In this document: positions 1 through 10,696 of the stretch, one piece after another
Position numbering within the stretch: the stretch's first letter is position 1
Layout: each line of letters begins with the position of its first letter
Source of the DNA: Drosophila miranda
Lineage: Eukaryota > Arthropoda > Insecta > Diptera > Drosophilidae
Length of the DNA: 64,000 bases
NCBI RefSeq assembly: GCF_003369915.1
Contig: NC_046676.1
Coordinates: forward strand, 15,544,001-15,608,000
Direction of reading: 5' to 3'
Made by a program: the position numbers and the translations under genes
The notes under the pieces: generated by a model
What the model was told of the DNA's origin: nothing
Databases searched by the model: none
The model's input: only the letters and a program-made list of their open reading frames with translations

Positions 1-55
1 AAAACACACAAAAATATGAAGCCTCAATCGCAGCCGAACATATTGTCTTGCTTAC

Positions 56-346
56 CAGCTCGTCCTCCACCAGGTCGTGATCTTCGTCCGGCCATGCTTC
101 TGTATATTGAGGCTTCTGTGGCTTCATAGTGCCCCAGTTGGCTGGCGAAGGCTGCTTTTGTCCCAGCGGCACTGCTACTTCGTGGGGTGCGTAGGATCCT
201 TTAATGTTAATGAATTGCTCCGCTTCCTGGCGTGTGTTGAATTTCTTATACACTGCATTCTTGAAGCCCTTCACTTGCTGCTCACATTTGTCCCAAGTGT
301 CATAGATTCCCGCCTTTCGCCCATTCGCCACAGCATAAAACGCCAT
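56..346 (-). CDS. rnh1: RNase H1, first coding exon (partial)
   Basis: The minus strand opens with an ATG at 346-344 and reads 97 codons to a GTAAGC splice donor at 55-50; the rest lies off the left edge. The protein starts MAFYAVANGRKAGIYDTW and continues through KKFNTRQEAEQF, the pattern of the N-terminal hybrid-binding domain of eukaryotic RNase H1 (the caulimovirus VI/RNase H1 N-terminal fold), which grips RNA:DNA hybrids ahead of the catalytic domain. RNase H1 cleaves the RNA strand of such hybrids in nucleus and mitochondria. The start is the first ATG of the frame and the reading is open throughout. It is divergent from drosha, the two ATGs being about 475 bp apart, and in Drosophila these two genes are known neighbours. 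The catalytic domain is not visible here, so activity cannot be judged. Confidence 0.88.
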
Positions 347-441
347 TGTTCGCTGGATTCGCAAGGAACGGAGTAGCAACAACATGTTAAGTATAATAAA
401 TAAATATTTTTTATTTACCTCCCGGGTTTTGTAGTTACCTA

Positions 442-721
442 CAGTGTGACCGACCCTCAGAAATATACCGAAACATACATCTCATTAAAAAAATATACCG
501 TAAATATACTGAAAAATTCAAGTTCTATTTTTTACATATTCCTCGTTTTTGATCTTCCGTTGAATATTACTAGCTAGATAGATCTCTCAGCCCTGCCCAC
601 ATAATTTTATTGGATTGCTTTTATTGGATTTCTATATACCGTTGAAAATGAAATTTAATAGATTAATGGAATTGACAAAATATACCGAAAAGCATTAAAA
701 ATTCCGTAAACGGTCACTCTC
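442..721. promoter_or_regulatory. Inverted-ended repeat element forming the rnh1/drosha divergent promoter region
   Basis: This AT-rich block starts with CAGTGTGACCG (442-452) and ends with CGGTCACTCT (711-720), an imperfect inverted repeat. Between them lie the ATATACCG, CATATTCCTCGTTTTTGAT and CCTGCCCACATAATTTTAT modules shared with other repeat copies in the window. Read on the minus strand the left end gives CGGTCACACTG, a full match to Drosophila core promoter Motif 1 (M1BP site, YGGTCACACTR), and TTCGGTATATTT (472-461), a full match to Motif 6 (KTYRGTATWTTT). Both point toward rnh1. The right end has a one-mismatch Motif 1 pointing toward drosha. The role as a promoter is inferred from position and motif match. 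Confidence 0.6.
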
Positions 722-820
722 CTGGCCTTGCCAGATCAGCCAACACAACGTAAACAAACACGCAGAGTTGCCAGGTGCGACCAAGAATTGATATTTTCGT
801 CGATTTTTGGTTTAGAAACA

Positions 821-3800
821 ATGTATCAGCCTCCGACTCCAGCGCAGCAGGTGCCTCTTCTACCGCCGCCCGCTGAAGACCCACCGCCACCTGGTGTGAA
901 GGATCCCAGCTCATCCTCCTACAACTACAGCCAAAACGCTACGCCCCCGGTGAACGACTACGCTCAGTGCTCTACACCTTATTACAGGTATCCAGACGCC
1001 GCCTCTTTTAACGCTTCAGCAGCGCCAACTTTCGATCCCTACCATCAAGGAGCGTACGGGTATGAGGGTTATCAGTACCAAGGACCACCGTACGCCCAAT
1101 ACGACCAAGGCGCGTATGCATACGAAGGCTACAAATACCAAGATCGGTACTCGTACACGCCGAACTCTCGCCCGACTAACCCAAGACCCCAGTCGTACAA
1201 TTTGAATCCAGTCTACGGAAACCACTCGGGGGAGTACAGTTACTCCAAGCGATATGATCCACGACATGCGTACTACCCGCAGAGGGAGCCGCGCCCATCG
1301 CAGCATTATTACCCTCCAAGAGGTGCGCCAGCCGAGGAGTATGGCCCTCGGAGCTATCGAGAAAGATACGAGCCAGCAGATGGGAAAGCGCCGCAATCCA
1401 AGACAAAACCAAAAGTGGAAACTGAGCGAGATCGCCTTCTCCGCCAATGGTGCTCCAACTATTGCGAGAAGCCAGAGGATTACATTGAGAAAATGAATGC
1501 CCTCAACGAGACGGCAGCCACAGTCGAGTCTTGGGTACGCTCCTCGCCAGCCGAGCCATATTACGAACGCACCAATAACGAAAATGAGGTCAGGAGCAAA
1601 AAGCGTTTGCAAAAACTGTGCGATCTCTTTGAGGACGAGCTACTTAAGCGAGCAGATCGAGTGCGCAAGACATTGCCTGTCTATGCGCCGCCTCCGAGGA
1701 AGGCGCGACGTCGCCTCTGCAAGCACAAACACAAGTCGGAGGCCTGCTCCTCGTCGTCCGATGACGACTCGGACGAAGACGGCTTCAAGGTCGAGCAGGA
1801 CTGCTGCATGGAGGAGTTGTCGCGCAAGGTGCAGCATCCGCAGCGTGTTCATGCCGATCTCTGGCACAACGACGCGGGCGAGATGAATGACGGTCCCCTA
1901 TGTCGCTGCTCTGCCAAGTCGCGTCGCAGCGGTATCCGGCATGGCATATATCCCGGAGAGACCGGCTACAAGCTGTGCGACAAGGCCACAAACAACGCCA
2001 ACAGTCTGTTTCATTATCGCATCACCATATCGCCGCCCACCAACTTTCTGACCAAGACGCCAACTATTATCAAACACGATGAGCACGAGTTTCTCTTCGA
2101 GGGATTCTCGCTGCTGTCCCACGTTCGCCTCACCGATCTGCCGGTCTGCAAGGTGATTCGCTTCAATATAGAGTACACAATTGAATACGACGAGGAGAAG
2201 ATGCCTGACAACTTCACCATTCACGAGCTGGACCTTTTTTGTAAGCAGTTTATTTTCAGTTCTTCATTGATTATTCTCTCCCCTTTGCATCTCAGTCAAA
2301 TACCTGTTTCACGAGCTGCTGGAGCTGGTTGACTTTAACCTGGAGCCCAATACTGGAGCTGATGGTGTTGAATCCTGCCCAGCGTTTCATTTCCTCCCCC
2401 GGTTCGTGCGCGACCTGCCCGACAATGGCAAAGAGGTGCTGGCAATGTGTGAGGTACTCAAGTATCTGCTGGACAACTCGGCAGAACTGGTGGAGCGGCA
2501 GCAGTTGCTTCACCTGAACCAGATCAGTCAGAGCGAATGGCAGAACTATGTGGACTTTATAAAGGGCATGCTGGTGACCAAGCCGGGCCACAAGCCATGC
2601 TCGTTGCGTGTGGACCAGTTGGACAGGAACAACTCGGACTTGCCCGAGTGCGTGCACCAGGAGTCGGGTATCTCGCATCCGGCCATTGTGCACTTTGGCA
2701 TACGTCCTCCCCAGTTGAGCTATGCGGGCAATCCGGAGTACCAGAAGGCCTGGCGTGATTACGTCAAGTTCCGGCATTTAATGGCAAACATGTCGAAGCC
2801 CTCGTTCAAGGACAAACGCAAGCTAGAGGATAAGGAGCAGCGGCTGCAGGAGATGCGCACTCAGGGACGGATGAAGCGCAACATCACGGTGGCCATCAGC
2901 TCGGAGGGTTTCTTTCGAACCGGCATCATGTGCGACATTGTGCAGCATGCCATGCTGATACCCGTGCTGACGTGTCATTTGCGCTTCCACAAGTCGCTGG
3001 ACCTGCTTGAGGAGAGCATTGGCTACCAATTCAAGAATCGCTATCTTCTGCAGCTGGCGCTGACGCATCCCTCCTACAAGGAGAACTACGGCACCAATCC
3101 GGACCATGCTCGCAACTCGCTCACCAACTGTGGCATACGGCAGCCGGAGTACGGGGACCGCAAGATCCACTACATGAACACAAGGAAGCGGGGCATCAAC
3201 ACGCTGGTCAGCATTATGTCCCGCTTTGGCAAGGATCAGGAGACCGTTTCGAATATCACCCACAACGAACGTCTGGAGTTCCTGGGCGACGCTGTCGTCG
3301 AATTCCTCAGTTCGATTCATTTGTTCTTCATGTTCCCAGAGCTGGAGGAGGGCGGCCTGGCCACCTACCGAGCTGCCATTGTGCAAAATCAGCATTTGGC
3401 TCTGCTGGCAAAGAAACTGCAGCTAGAGGAGTTTATGCTGTATGCCCATGGTTCCGATTTGTGCCACGAACTGGAATTGCGGCATGCGATGGCCAATTGC
3501 TTTGAGGCCCTGATGGGAGCGCTTTTGCTGGACGGCGGTATCAAAGTGGCCGACGAAGTCTTCACGGAGGCATTGTTCAGGAAGGAGGGTAAACTTTTGA
3601 ACATTTGGAAGAACCTGCCGGAGCATCCGCTGCAGGAACAGGAGCCTTTGGGCGATCGCCGTTGCATTGATTCTTATCGCGTCCTGAAGGACCTTACTAA
3701 GTTCGAAGACTCGATTGGACTTAAGTTCAAGCACATCCGCCTTTTAGCCCGAGCCTTTACCGACCGCTCTATCGGTTTCACCCATCTCACGCTGGGCTCC

Positions 3801-4807
3801 AATCAGCGGTTAGAGTTCCTGGGCGACACTGTCCTCCAGTTGATAAGCTCGGAATACCTGTATCGTCACTTCCCCGAGCATCACGAGGGACATTTGTCGC
3901 TTCTACGCTCTTCGCTGGTCAATAATCGCACTCAGGCCGTGGTGTGCGATGACCTGGGCATGACCAAGTATGCCGTCTACGCTAATCCCAAAGCAGACCT
4001 AAAGACCAAAGACCGCGCTGATCTGCTCGAGGCATTTCTGGGTTCGCTATATGTCGACAAGGGTCTGCTGTTCTGCGAGCAGTTCTGCCATGTCTGCCTG
4101 TTTCCACGTCTCCAGTTGTTTATCATGAACCAGGACTGGAACGACCCAAAGTCCAAGCTGCAGCAATGTTGCCTCACACTCCGCACTATGGACGGCGGGG
4201 AGCCGGACATACCCTACTACAAGGTGGTCGAGGCCAGTGGTCCGACCAACACGCGTGTCTACAAGGTGGCTGTCTACTTCCGATCAAAGCGCTTGGCCAC
4301 CTCTAGTGGTGCCTCCATTCAGCAGGCCGAGATGAACGCAGCAAAGCAGGCCTTGGAGAACTCGCGGGACCTTTTCCCGCAGTTGGATCACCAGAAACGG
4401 GTGATTGCCAAAAGCATTAAGAAGCAGACGGGCAGCGAGGTGGACAACGATGCCGACAAACAGCAGGATGAGGACAAGGCCAAGAAGCCCAAATATACGG
4501 CGGTCCTGCAGGATGAATCCCACTTGCCCAAGCAGTATCGCATGCATGAAAACATCTCCAGCGACGAGTTACCGGAGGATGATGAACTTGACAATGGCAC
4601 AGCCAAGAGTCCGACTGGTAAGTACTCGAAGCAATTTTGGATGATGCAACAGTTGCTAATCGTTTATTTCCAGCCGCCCATCGCTTGCCACGGAGTGGAG
4701 TCGACACCGACAGCAGCAGTGACAGCGACAGCGACGACTCTAAAATAACTCCCAAGCGCCGTCGCCGCATGCCATCCTCGCCATCGTCCTCATCGCCATT
4801 ATCTTAG
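821..4807 (+). CDS. drosha: Drosha, microprocessor RNase III (full-length copy)
   Basis: Exons are 821-2240, 2296-4617 and 4674-4807 (1291 aa), with GT/AG introns of 55 and 56 bp. Drosha, with Pasha/DGCR8, crops primary microRNAs in the nucleus. The N-terminus is tyrosine- and proline-rich (residues 1-200, with a near-repeat of QGAYGYEGYQYQ), then charged. The central domain follows. RNase III domain a is near 745-910, with the signature NERLEFLGDAV and a second acidic site in ANCFEAL. RNase III domain b is near 960-1080, with NQRLEFLGDTV and LLEAFLG. A dsRNA-binding domain runs near 1088-1170, and the acidic/serine tail ends in a basic RRRRM stretch. All metal-binding acidic residues expected for the family appear present. 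The start is the first in-frame ATG; the frame is open upstream but offers no other ATG. The length is close to the fly protein. The 3' three quarters are duplicated downstream. Confidence 0.95.
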
Positions 4808-4890
4808 AAGTCGACTAGATGTGTACTTAACTTCTTTCAAAGTCGCTTGCATTTCCAAAATGTACTTTAACTAAAACGTAGCTCTGCCAA

Positions 4891-4896
4891 AATAAA
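4891..4896 (+). terminator. drosha polyadenylation signal
   Basis: AATAAA lies 84 bases after the drosha stop codon. An identical hexamer sits at the matching place in the second unit (10564-10569). The convergent Mppa gene ends at 5038, so the two 3' UTRs are separated by little or no spacer. Confidence 0.6.
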
Positions 4897-4964
4897 TTAA
4901 TTCGAAACAAAATTAATTTTTGTAAATATTTTAGCCAATTGAAACAAAACATGAATGCTCTACG

Positions 4965-5006
4965 AGCATTTCACATTGTTGGGCTCCTACAACAATGTGA
5001 AATGCT
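4965..5006. other. Perfect 17-bp hairpin between drosha and Mppa, unit 1 only
   Basis: AGCATTTCACATTGTTG (4965-4981) and its exact reverse complement CAACAATGTGAAATGCT (4990-5006) flank an 8-base loop. It lies beyond the drosha AATAAA and 3' of the Mppa stop, so it would be transcribed in the Mppa 3' UTR. The second unit (near 10637) has only the right arm. The unit 1 left arm plus loop is the exact reverse complement of the 23 bases in unit 2 that run from AGGAGCCC through AAATGC, which is the mark of an inverted template switch. Confidence 0.85.
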
Positions 5007-5037
5007 TTCTCATTTCATGGAAGTTTCACGTCCAGTG

Positions 5038-7039
5038 CTATTTGAAGAGGGACAATCGTCGCCCCAGACCGGTGCGTCCAGCACCACAAAGGGCGGAGGT
5101 TACATGGCTCATTTCGGGCAGGCCGGAAATGTCTCCACGTGCGGCCAGTGATGGTGGAGAGCTGAGCAGTCGTGTGGCCACACGTTGTATATCAGCGGCG
5201 GACACTTTCTCTGTAAAAGGGAGCATTTACGAAAACAGTTTAATCTTCGCAGGGCACTCTACTTACCTATCTTCTTAATGAAATGCTCTGGCCGCATGCG
5301 ATGCCCAGACACGAGCACCTGACGCCCGACATCCTCGAACACTGCTGGTCGCGATTCCAGGTTCATCAGTAGCATCGATTGCAGCTGTATTTTCGAGCGC
5401 ATCAACTCCTCGCGACCCGGTTTGGCTGCCATGCTCAACAGTTCGCGTATTATCACCTCGACCATGTCGTTCAAGTGCTGCGGCGGCGCACTGCCGTGTA
5501 TGCAGAACAAGCCGCTGTCGGTATAGGTATGATTGTATGCCGTGGCACTGTACATCCAATGGTAGCGATTTAGGACTTTTGTGTAGAGGCGCGAGTACAT
5601 GCCCTTGCCAGGACCGCCGGAAGAGAAGGAGCCCCCGCCACCCATCATTATGTTGAGCACGCAGAGGGGCACAAAGTCTGGATCCTGGTGAGCGCATCCT
5701 TCAAAGCCAAGGACGACATGCGCCAGTTCTGGCAGGCCCGCCGCCGCATAAATGGGAATTTCGCATTGCTCCTAGTAATAATATAAATAGCTTTGTTATA
5801 TATAGATAACGGCAAGATGCAGTAATATACAACGCTCACCTTCACAATACCGCCAGTGTACTGGGCGATAGATGTGTCTACTTCATTAGGTCCCACGTTG
5901 CTTTCTGGCTCGCTCTCCCAGATGGCTTCCTCTTCTACAAAGTACTTCCTCACGTGCTCCACCAGTTCGTCGTGATCCACCTGCAATAACGAGCGTTACT
6001 TAAAGTGGAAAAGTAATAAGAAAAACAACTTACACCAACGCCTGCGAAAACCATGCGGCTGGGAGAGTGATGATGCTTCAGGTAGTTCATTAGCACAGCC
6101 CGATCTATGCTTTCCAGAGTCTCTGGAGGGCAGAGCTTTGGCAGGCCTAGAGTATTGTCCCTGTAGGCAGCCGCGTGTATCATGTCCATCAGTATCGGTT
6201 CCTGCTCGGGACGCATGCCCAGCGTCTCCAGCTCGAAGTTGACGGCACGCGCTGCTAGATTCACCTCCTGCTCGCTTATCGTGGGTCGCAGAGTGACATC
6301 CGCCAAGAGACGCGTAACCGAGTCAATGGCCCTGCTGTCAATGATGGCAGCATAGATGAGGGTTTCGCGCGAGGTCAGACAGTCGCAGATGCCACCGTTC
6401 TTCTCCAGCTCTTTCAGTATGGCATCTCTGTTGGGAAAGTTAACTGTGGACTTTGGAATAGAACGAAAATTAAGGATTGTCCAACATATTTCAAAGCAGA
6501 CTTACATTGAAGGCTAGCTTTTCCAGAAAATGCGACACACCTCCGGGATAGGCCACCTCATAGCGTGGGCCCGAGTTTATAATCAGCCCGACAGTACAGA
6601 ATTGTCCGTAGCGCGGCTCCGAGGCAATGCGCAGTCCATTGGAAAGAGTCGTTACCTTTGTGGCGGCACTCTCAGCCATTGGCTCTGCGTATACAGCCTC
6701 CGGCATGTTTGGCAGTGGTTCTGTTAGTGGCGGAAGGTGCGTTACGATTTCCTTCGACGGCGTATTAACCTTGTTGTGGCCATCTTTGTCTAGCACGCCG
6801 CCAGTGATTCTCCCTATGCCAGTGCCACTGCCAATTTCATCGCTGCCAACTTTCGTAACTTTGGTGGCGAAACGACGTGGAAATCTGCGAAATAAGCGTC
6901 AAAAGATCATGATTATATTCGCCGGGTCTGACATGCACACCCCCCAACCCCAACCTCCACTCCACCCAAATATACACGATTCTTACGTGCGCCAGGAGTG
7001 CTTGAGCGTTTTCAGCATGCCGATGCCTCGCGCGTTCAT
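5038..7039 (-). CDS. Mppa: Mitochondrial processing peptidase alpha subunit, copy 1
   Basis: Minus-strand exons are 6987-7039, 6506-6884, 6034-6450, 5840-5980, 5267-5771 and 5038-5210 (555 aa), all with consensus splice sites. MPP is the matrix protease that removes presequences from imported proteins; the beta subunit is catalytic and alpha binds substrate. The N-terminus ([18 protein letters not shown]) is basic with no acidic residues, as in a mitochondrial presequence. In the M16-type domain, HFLEKLAF replaces the zinc-binding HxxEH of the beta subunit, as expected for alpha. The glycine-rich loop [14 protein letters not shown], the substrate-gating feature of alpha subunits, is intact. 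It converges on drosha, the stops being about 230 bp apart. An ATATACCG repeat fragment starts about 130 bp upstream of the ATG. A second, nearly identical copy lies downstream. Confidence 0.92.
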
Positions 7040-7208
7040 TTTGCTGCAGGTTTGGTGTTGTAACCGATATCTTCAAATTTTTATAACTTAAAATTGAGTT
7101 TGATTCAAAAGCATATTCTATTTTATTTCGGAATCAAAAATGTGCGAAGCGATGAATTTTGCGTCACAAAGTTCAAAATATACCGTAAATGTACTGACGA
7201 TTGACTGA

Positions 7209-10200
7209 CGCCAGCCGAGCCATATTACGAACGCACCAATAACGAAAATGAGGTCAGGAGCAAAAAGCGTTTGCAGAAACTGTGCGATCTCTTTGAGGAC
7301 GAGCTACTTAAGCGAGCAGATCGAGTGCGCAAGACATTGCCTGTCTATGCGCCGCCTCCGAGGAAGGCGCGACGTCGCGTCTGCAAGCACAAACACAAGT
7401 CGGAGGCCTGCTCCTCGTCGTCCGATGACGACTCGGACGAAGACGGCTTCAAGGTCGAGCAGGACTGCTGCATGGAGGAGTTGTCGCGCAAGGTGCAGCA
7501 TCCGCAGCGTGTTCATGCCGATCTCTGGCACAACGACGCGGGCGAGATGAATGACGGTCCCCTATGTCGCTGCTCTGCCAAGTCGCGTCGCAGCGGTATC
7601 CGGCATGGCATATATCCCGGAGAGACCGGCTACAAGCTGTGCGACAAGGCCACAAACAACGCTAACAGTCTGTTTCATTATCGCATCACCATATCGCCGC
7701 CCACCAACTTTCTGACCAAGACGCCAACTATTATCAAACACGATGAGCACGAGTTTCTCTTCGAGGGATTCTCGCTGCTGTCCCACGTGCGCCTCACCGA
7801 TCTGCCGGTCTGCAAGGTGATTCGCTTCAATATAGAGTACACAATTGAATACGACGAGGAGAAGATGCCCGACAACTTCACCATTCACGAGCTGGACCTT
7901 TTTTGTAAGCATGCATGAGCCATCATTTTCAGTTCTTCATTGATTATTCTCTCCCCTTTGCATCTCAGTCAAATACCTGTTTCACGAGCTGCTGGAGCTG
8001 GTTGACTTTAACCTGGAGCCCAATACTGGAGCTGATGGTGTTGAATCCTGCCCAGCGTTTCATTTCCTCCCCCGGTTCGTGCGAGACCTGCCCGACAATG
8101 GCAAAGAGGTGCTGGCAATGTGTGAGGTACTCAAGTATCTGCTGGACAACTCGGCCGAACTGGTGGAGCGGCAGCAGTTGCTTCACCTGAACCAGATCAG
8201 TCAGAGCGAATGGCAGAACTATGTGGACTTTATAAAGGGCATGCTGGTGACCAAGCCGGGCCACAAGCCATGCTCGTTGCGTGTGGACCAGTTGGACAGG
8301 AACAACTCGGACTTGCCCGAGTGCGTGCACCAGGAGTCGGGTATCTCGCATCCGGCCATTGTGCACTTTGGCATACGTCCTCCCCAGTTGAGCTATGCGG
8401 GCAATCCGGAGTACCAGAAGGCCTGGCGTGATTACGTCAAGTTCCGGCATTTAATGGCAAACATGTCGAAGCCCTCGTTCAAGGACAAACGCAAGCTAGA
8501 GGATAAGGAGCAGCGGCTGCAGGAGATGCGCACTCAGGGACGGATGAAGCGCAACATCACGGTGGCCATCAGCTCGGAGGGTTTCTTTCGAACCGGCATC
8601 ATGTGCGACATTGTGCAGCATGCCATGCTTATACCCGTGCTGACGTGTCATTTGCGCTTCCACAAGTCGCTGGACCTGCTTGAGGAGAGCATTGGCTACC
8701 AATTCAAGAATCGCTATCTTCTGCAGCTGGCGCTGACGCATCCCTCCTACAAGGAGAACTACGGCACCAATCCGGACCATGCTCGCAACTCGCTCACCAA
8801 CTGTGGCATACGGCAGCCGGAGTACGGGGACCGCAAGATCCACTACATGAACACAAGGAAGCGGGGCATCAACACGCTGGTCAGCATTATGTCCCGCTTT
8901 GGCAAGGATCAGGAGACCGTTTCGAATATCACCCACAACGAACGTCTGGAGTTCCTGGGCGACGCTGTCGTCGAATTCCTCAGTTCGATTCATTTGTTCT
9001 TCATGTTCCCAGAGCTGGAGGAGGGCGGCCTGGCCACCTACCGAGCTGCCATTGTGCAAAATCAGCATTTGGCTCTGCTGGCAAAGAAACTGCAGCTAGA
9101 GGAGTTTATGCTGTATGACCATGGTTCCGATTTGTGCCACGAACTGGAATTGCGGCATGCGATGGCCAATTGCTTTGAGGCCCTGATGGGAGCGCTTTTG
9201 CTGGACGGCGGTATCAAAGTGGCCGACGAAGTCTTCACGGAGGCATTGTTCAGGAAGGAGGGTAAACTTTTGAACATTTGGAAGAACCTGCCGGAGCATC
9301 CGCTGCAGGAACAGGAGCCTTTGGGTGATCGCCGTTGCATTGATTCTTATCGCGTCCTGAAGGACCTTACTAAGTTCGAAGACTCGATTGGACTTAAGTT
9401 CAAGCACATCCGTCTTTTAGCCCGAGCCTTTACCGACCGCTCTATCGGTTTCACCCATCTCACGCTGGGCTCCAATCAGCGGTTAGAGTTCCTGGGCGAC
9501 ACTGTCCTCCAGTTGATAAGCTCGGAATACCTGTATCGTCACTTCCCCGAGCATCACGAGGGACATTTGTCGCTTCTACGCTCTTCGCTGGTCAATAATC
9601 GCACTCAGGCCGTGGTGTGCGATGACCTGGGCATGACCAAGTATGCCGTCTACGCTAATCCCAAAGCAGACCTAAAGACCAAAGACCGCGCTGATCTGCT
9701 GGAGGCATTTCTGGGTTCGCTATATGTCGACAAGGGTCTGCTGTTCTGCGAGCAGTTCTGCCATGTCTGCCTGTTTCCACGTCTCCAGTTGTTTATCATG
9801 AGCCAGGACTGGAACGACCCAAAGTCCAAGCTGCAGCAATGTTGCCTCACACTCCGCACTATGGACGGCGGGGAGCCGGACATACCCTACTACAAGGTGG
9901 TCGAGGCCAGTGGTCCGACCAACACGCGTGTCTACAAGGTGGCTGTCTACTTCCGATCAAAGCGCTTGGCCACCTCTAGTGGTGCCTCCATTCAGCAGGC
10001 CGAGATGAACGCAGCAAAGCAGGCCTTGGAGAACTCGCGGGACCTTTTCCCGCAGTTGGATCACCAGAAATGGGTGATTGCCAAAAGCATTAAGAAGCAG
10101 ACGGGCAGCGAGGTGGACAACGATGCCGACAAACAGCAGGACGAGGACAAGGCCAAGAAGCCCAAATATACGGCGGTCCTGCAGGATGAATCCCACTTGC

Positions 10201-10480
10201 CCAAGCAGTATCGCATGCATGAAAACATCTCCAGCGACGAGTTACCGGAGGATGATGAACTTGACAATGGCACAGCCAAGAGTCCGACTGGTAAGTACTC
10301 GAAGCAATTTTGGATGATGCAACAGTTGCTAATCGTTTATTTCCAGCCGCCCATCGCTTGCCACGGAGTGGAGTCGACACCGACTGCAGCAGTGACAGCG
10401 ACAGCGACGACTCTAAAATAACTCACAAGCGCCGTCACCGCATGCCATCCTCGCCATCGTCCTCATCGCCATTATCTTAG
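7209..10480 (+). CDS. 5'-truncated duplicate of drosha with intact catalytic core
   Basis: This copy begins inside drosha exon 1 and keeps the exon pattern 7209-7904, 7969-10290 and 10347-10480, with conserved splice sites. No frameshift or stop was found after the joint. In frame, a TGA lies just upstream of the joint and no ATG occurs until 7472, which corresponds to Met330 of the full-length copy. A product from there would lack the tyrosine/proline-rich N-terminus but keep the central region, both RNase III signatures, the dsRBD and the tail. Substitutions against copy 1 include Ala to Asp near 9118, Arg to Trp near 10071, and Pro and Arg to His in the tail. It has no drosha promoter; upstream is only the end of the Mppa promoter region and a repeat fragment. 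It may be a young pseudogene, or may be transcribed from the adjacent repeat. Identity is certain, function is not. Confidence 0.85.
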
Positions 10481-10696
10481 AAGTCGACTAGATGTGTACT
10501 TAACTTCTTTCAAAGTCGCTTGCATTTCCAAAATGTACTTTAACTAAAACGTAGCTCTGCCAAAATAAATTAATTTGAAACAAAATTAATTTTTGTAAAT
10601 ATTTTAGCCAATTGAAACAAAACATGAATGCTCTACGAATTAGGAGCCCAACAATGTGAAATGCTTTCTCATTTCATGGAAGTTTCACGTCCAGTG

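Larger units (their letters stand above)
1545..7202. repeat. Tandem duplication, unit 1 (drosha 3' part + Mppa)
   Basis: The sequence from CGCCAGCCGAGCC at 1545 onward recurs from 7209, at a constant offset of 5664 bp, changing to 5673 after a 9 bp indel in drosha intron 1 and to 5659 after a 14 bp indel between the genes. The match continues to GTACTGACGATT at 7202. The joint carries six extra bases (GACTGA, 7203-7208), a small echo of the adjacent ACTGACGA. The distal breakpoint lies inside an ATATACCG repeat and the proximal one inside drosha exon 1. Only scattered substitutions separate the units, so the event looks recent. Confidence 0.93.

Noticed and set aside
728-820. In-frame extension of drosha upstream of the ATG at 821
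   Set aside because: The frame is open from a TTG at 728 but contains no ATG; the segment is probably 5' UTR.
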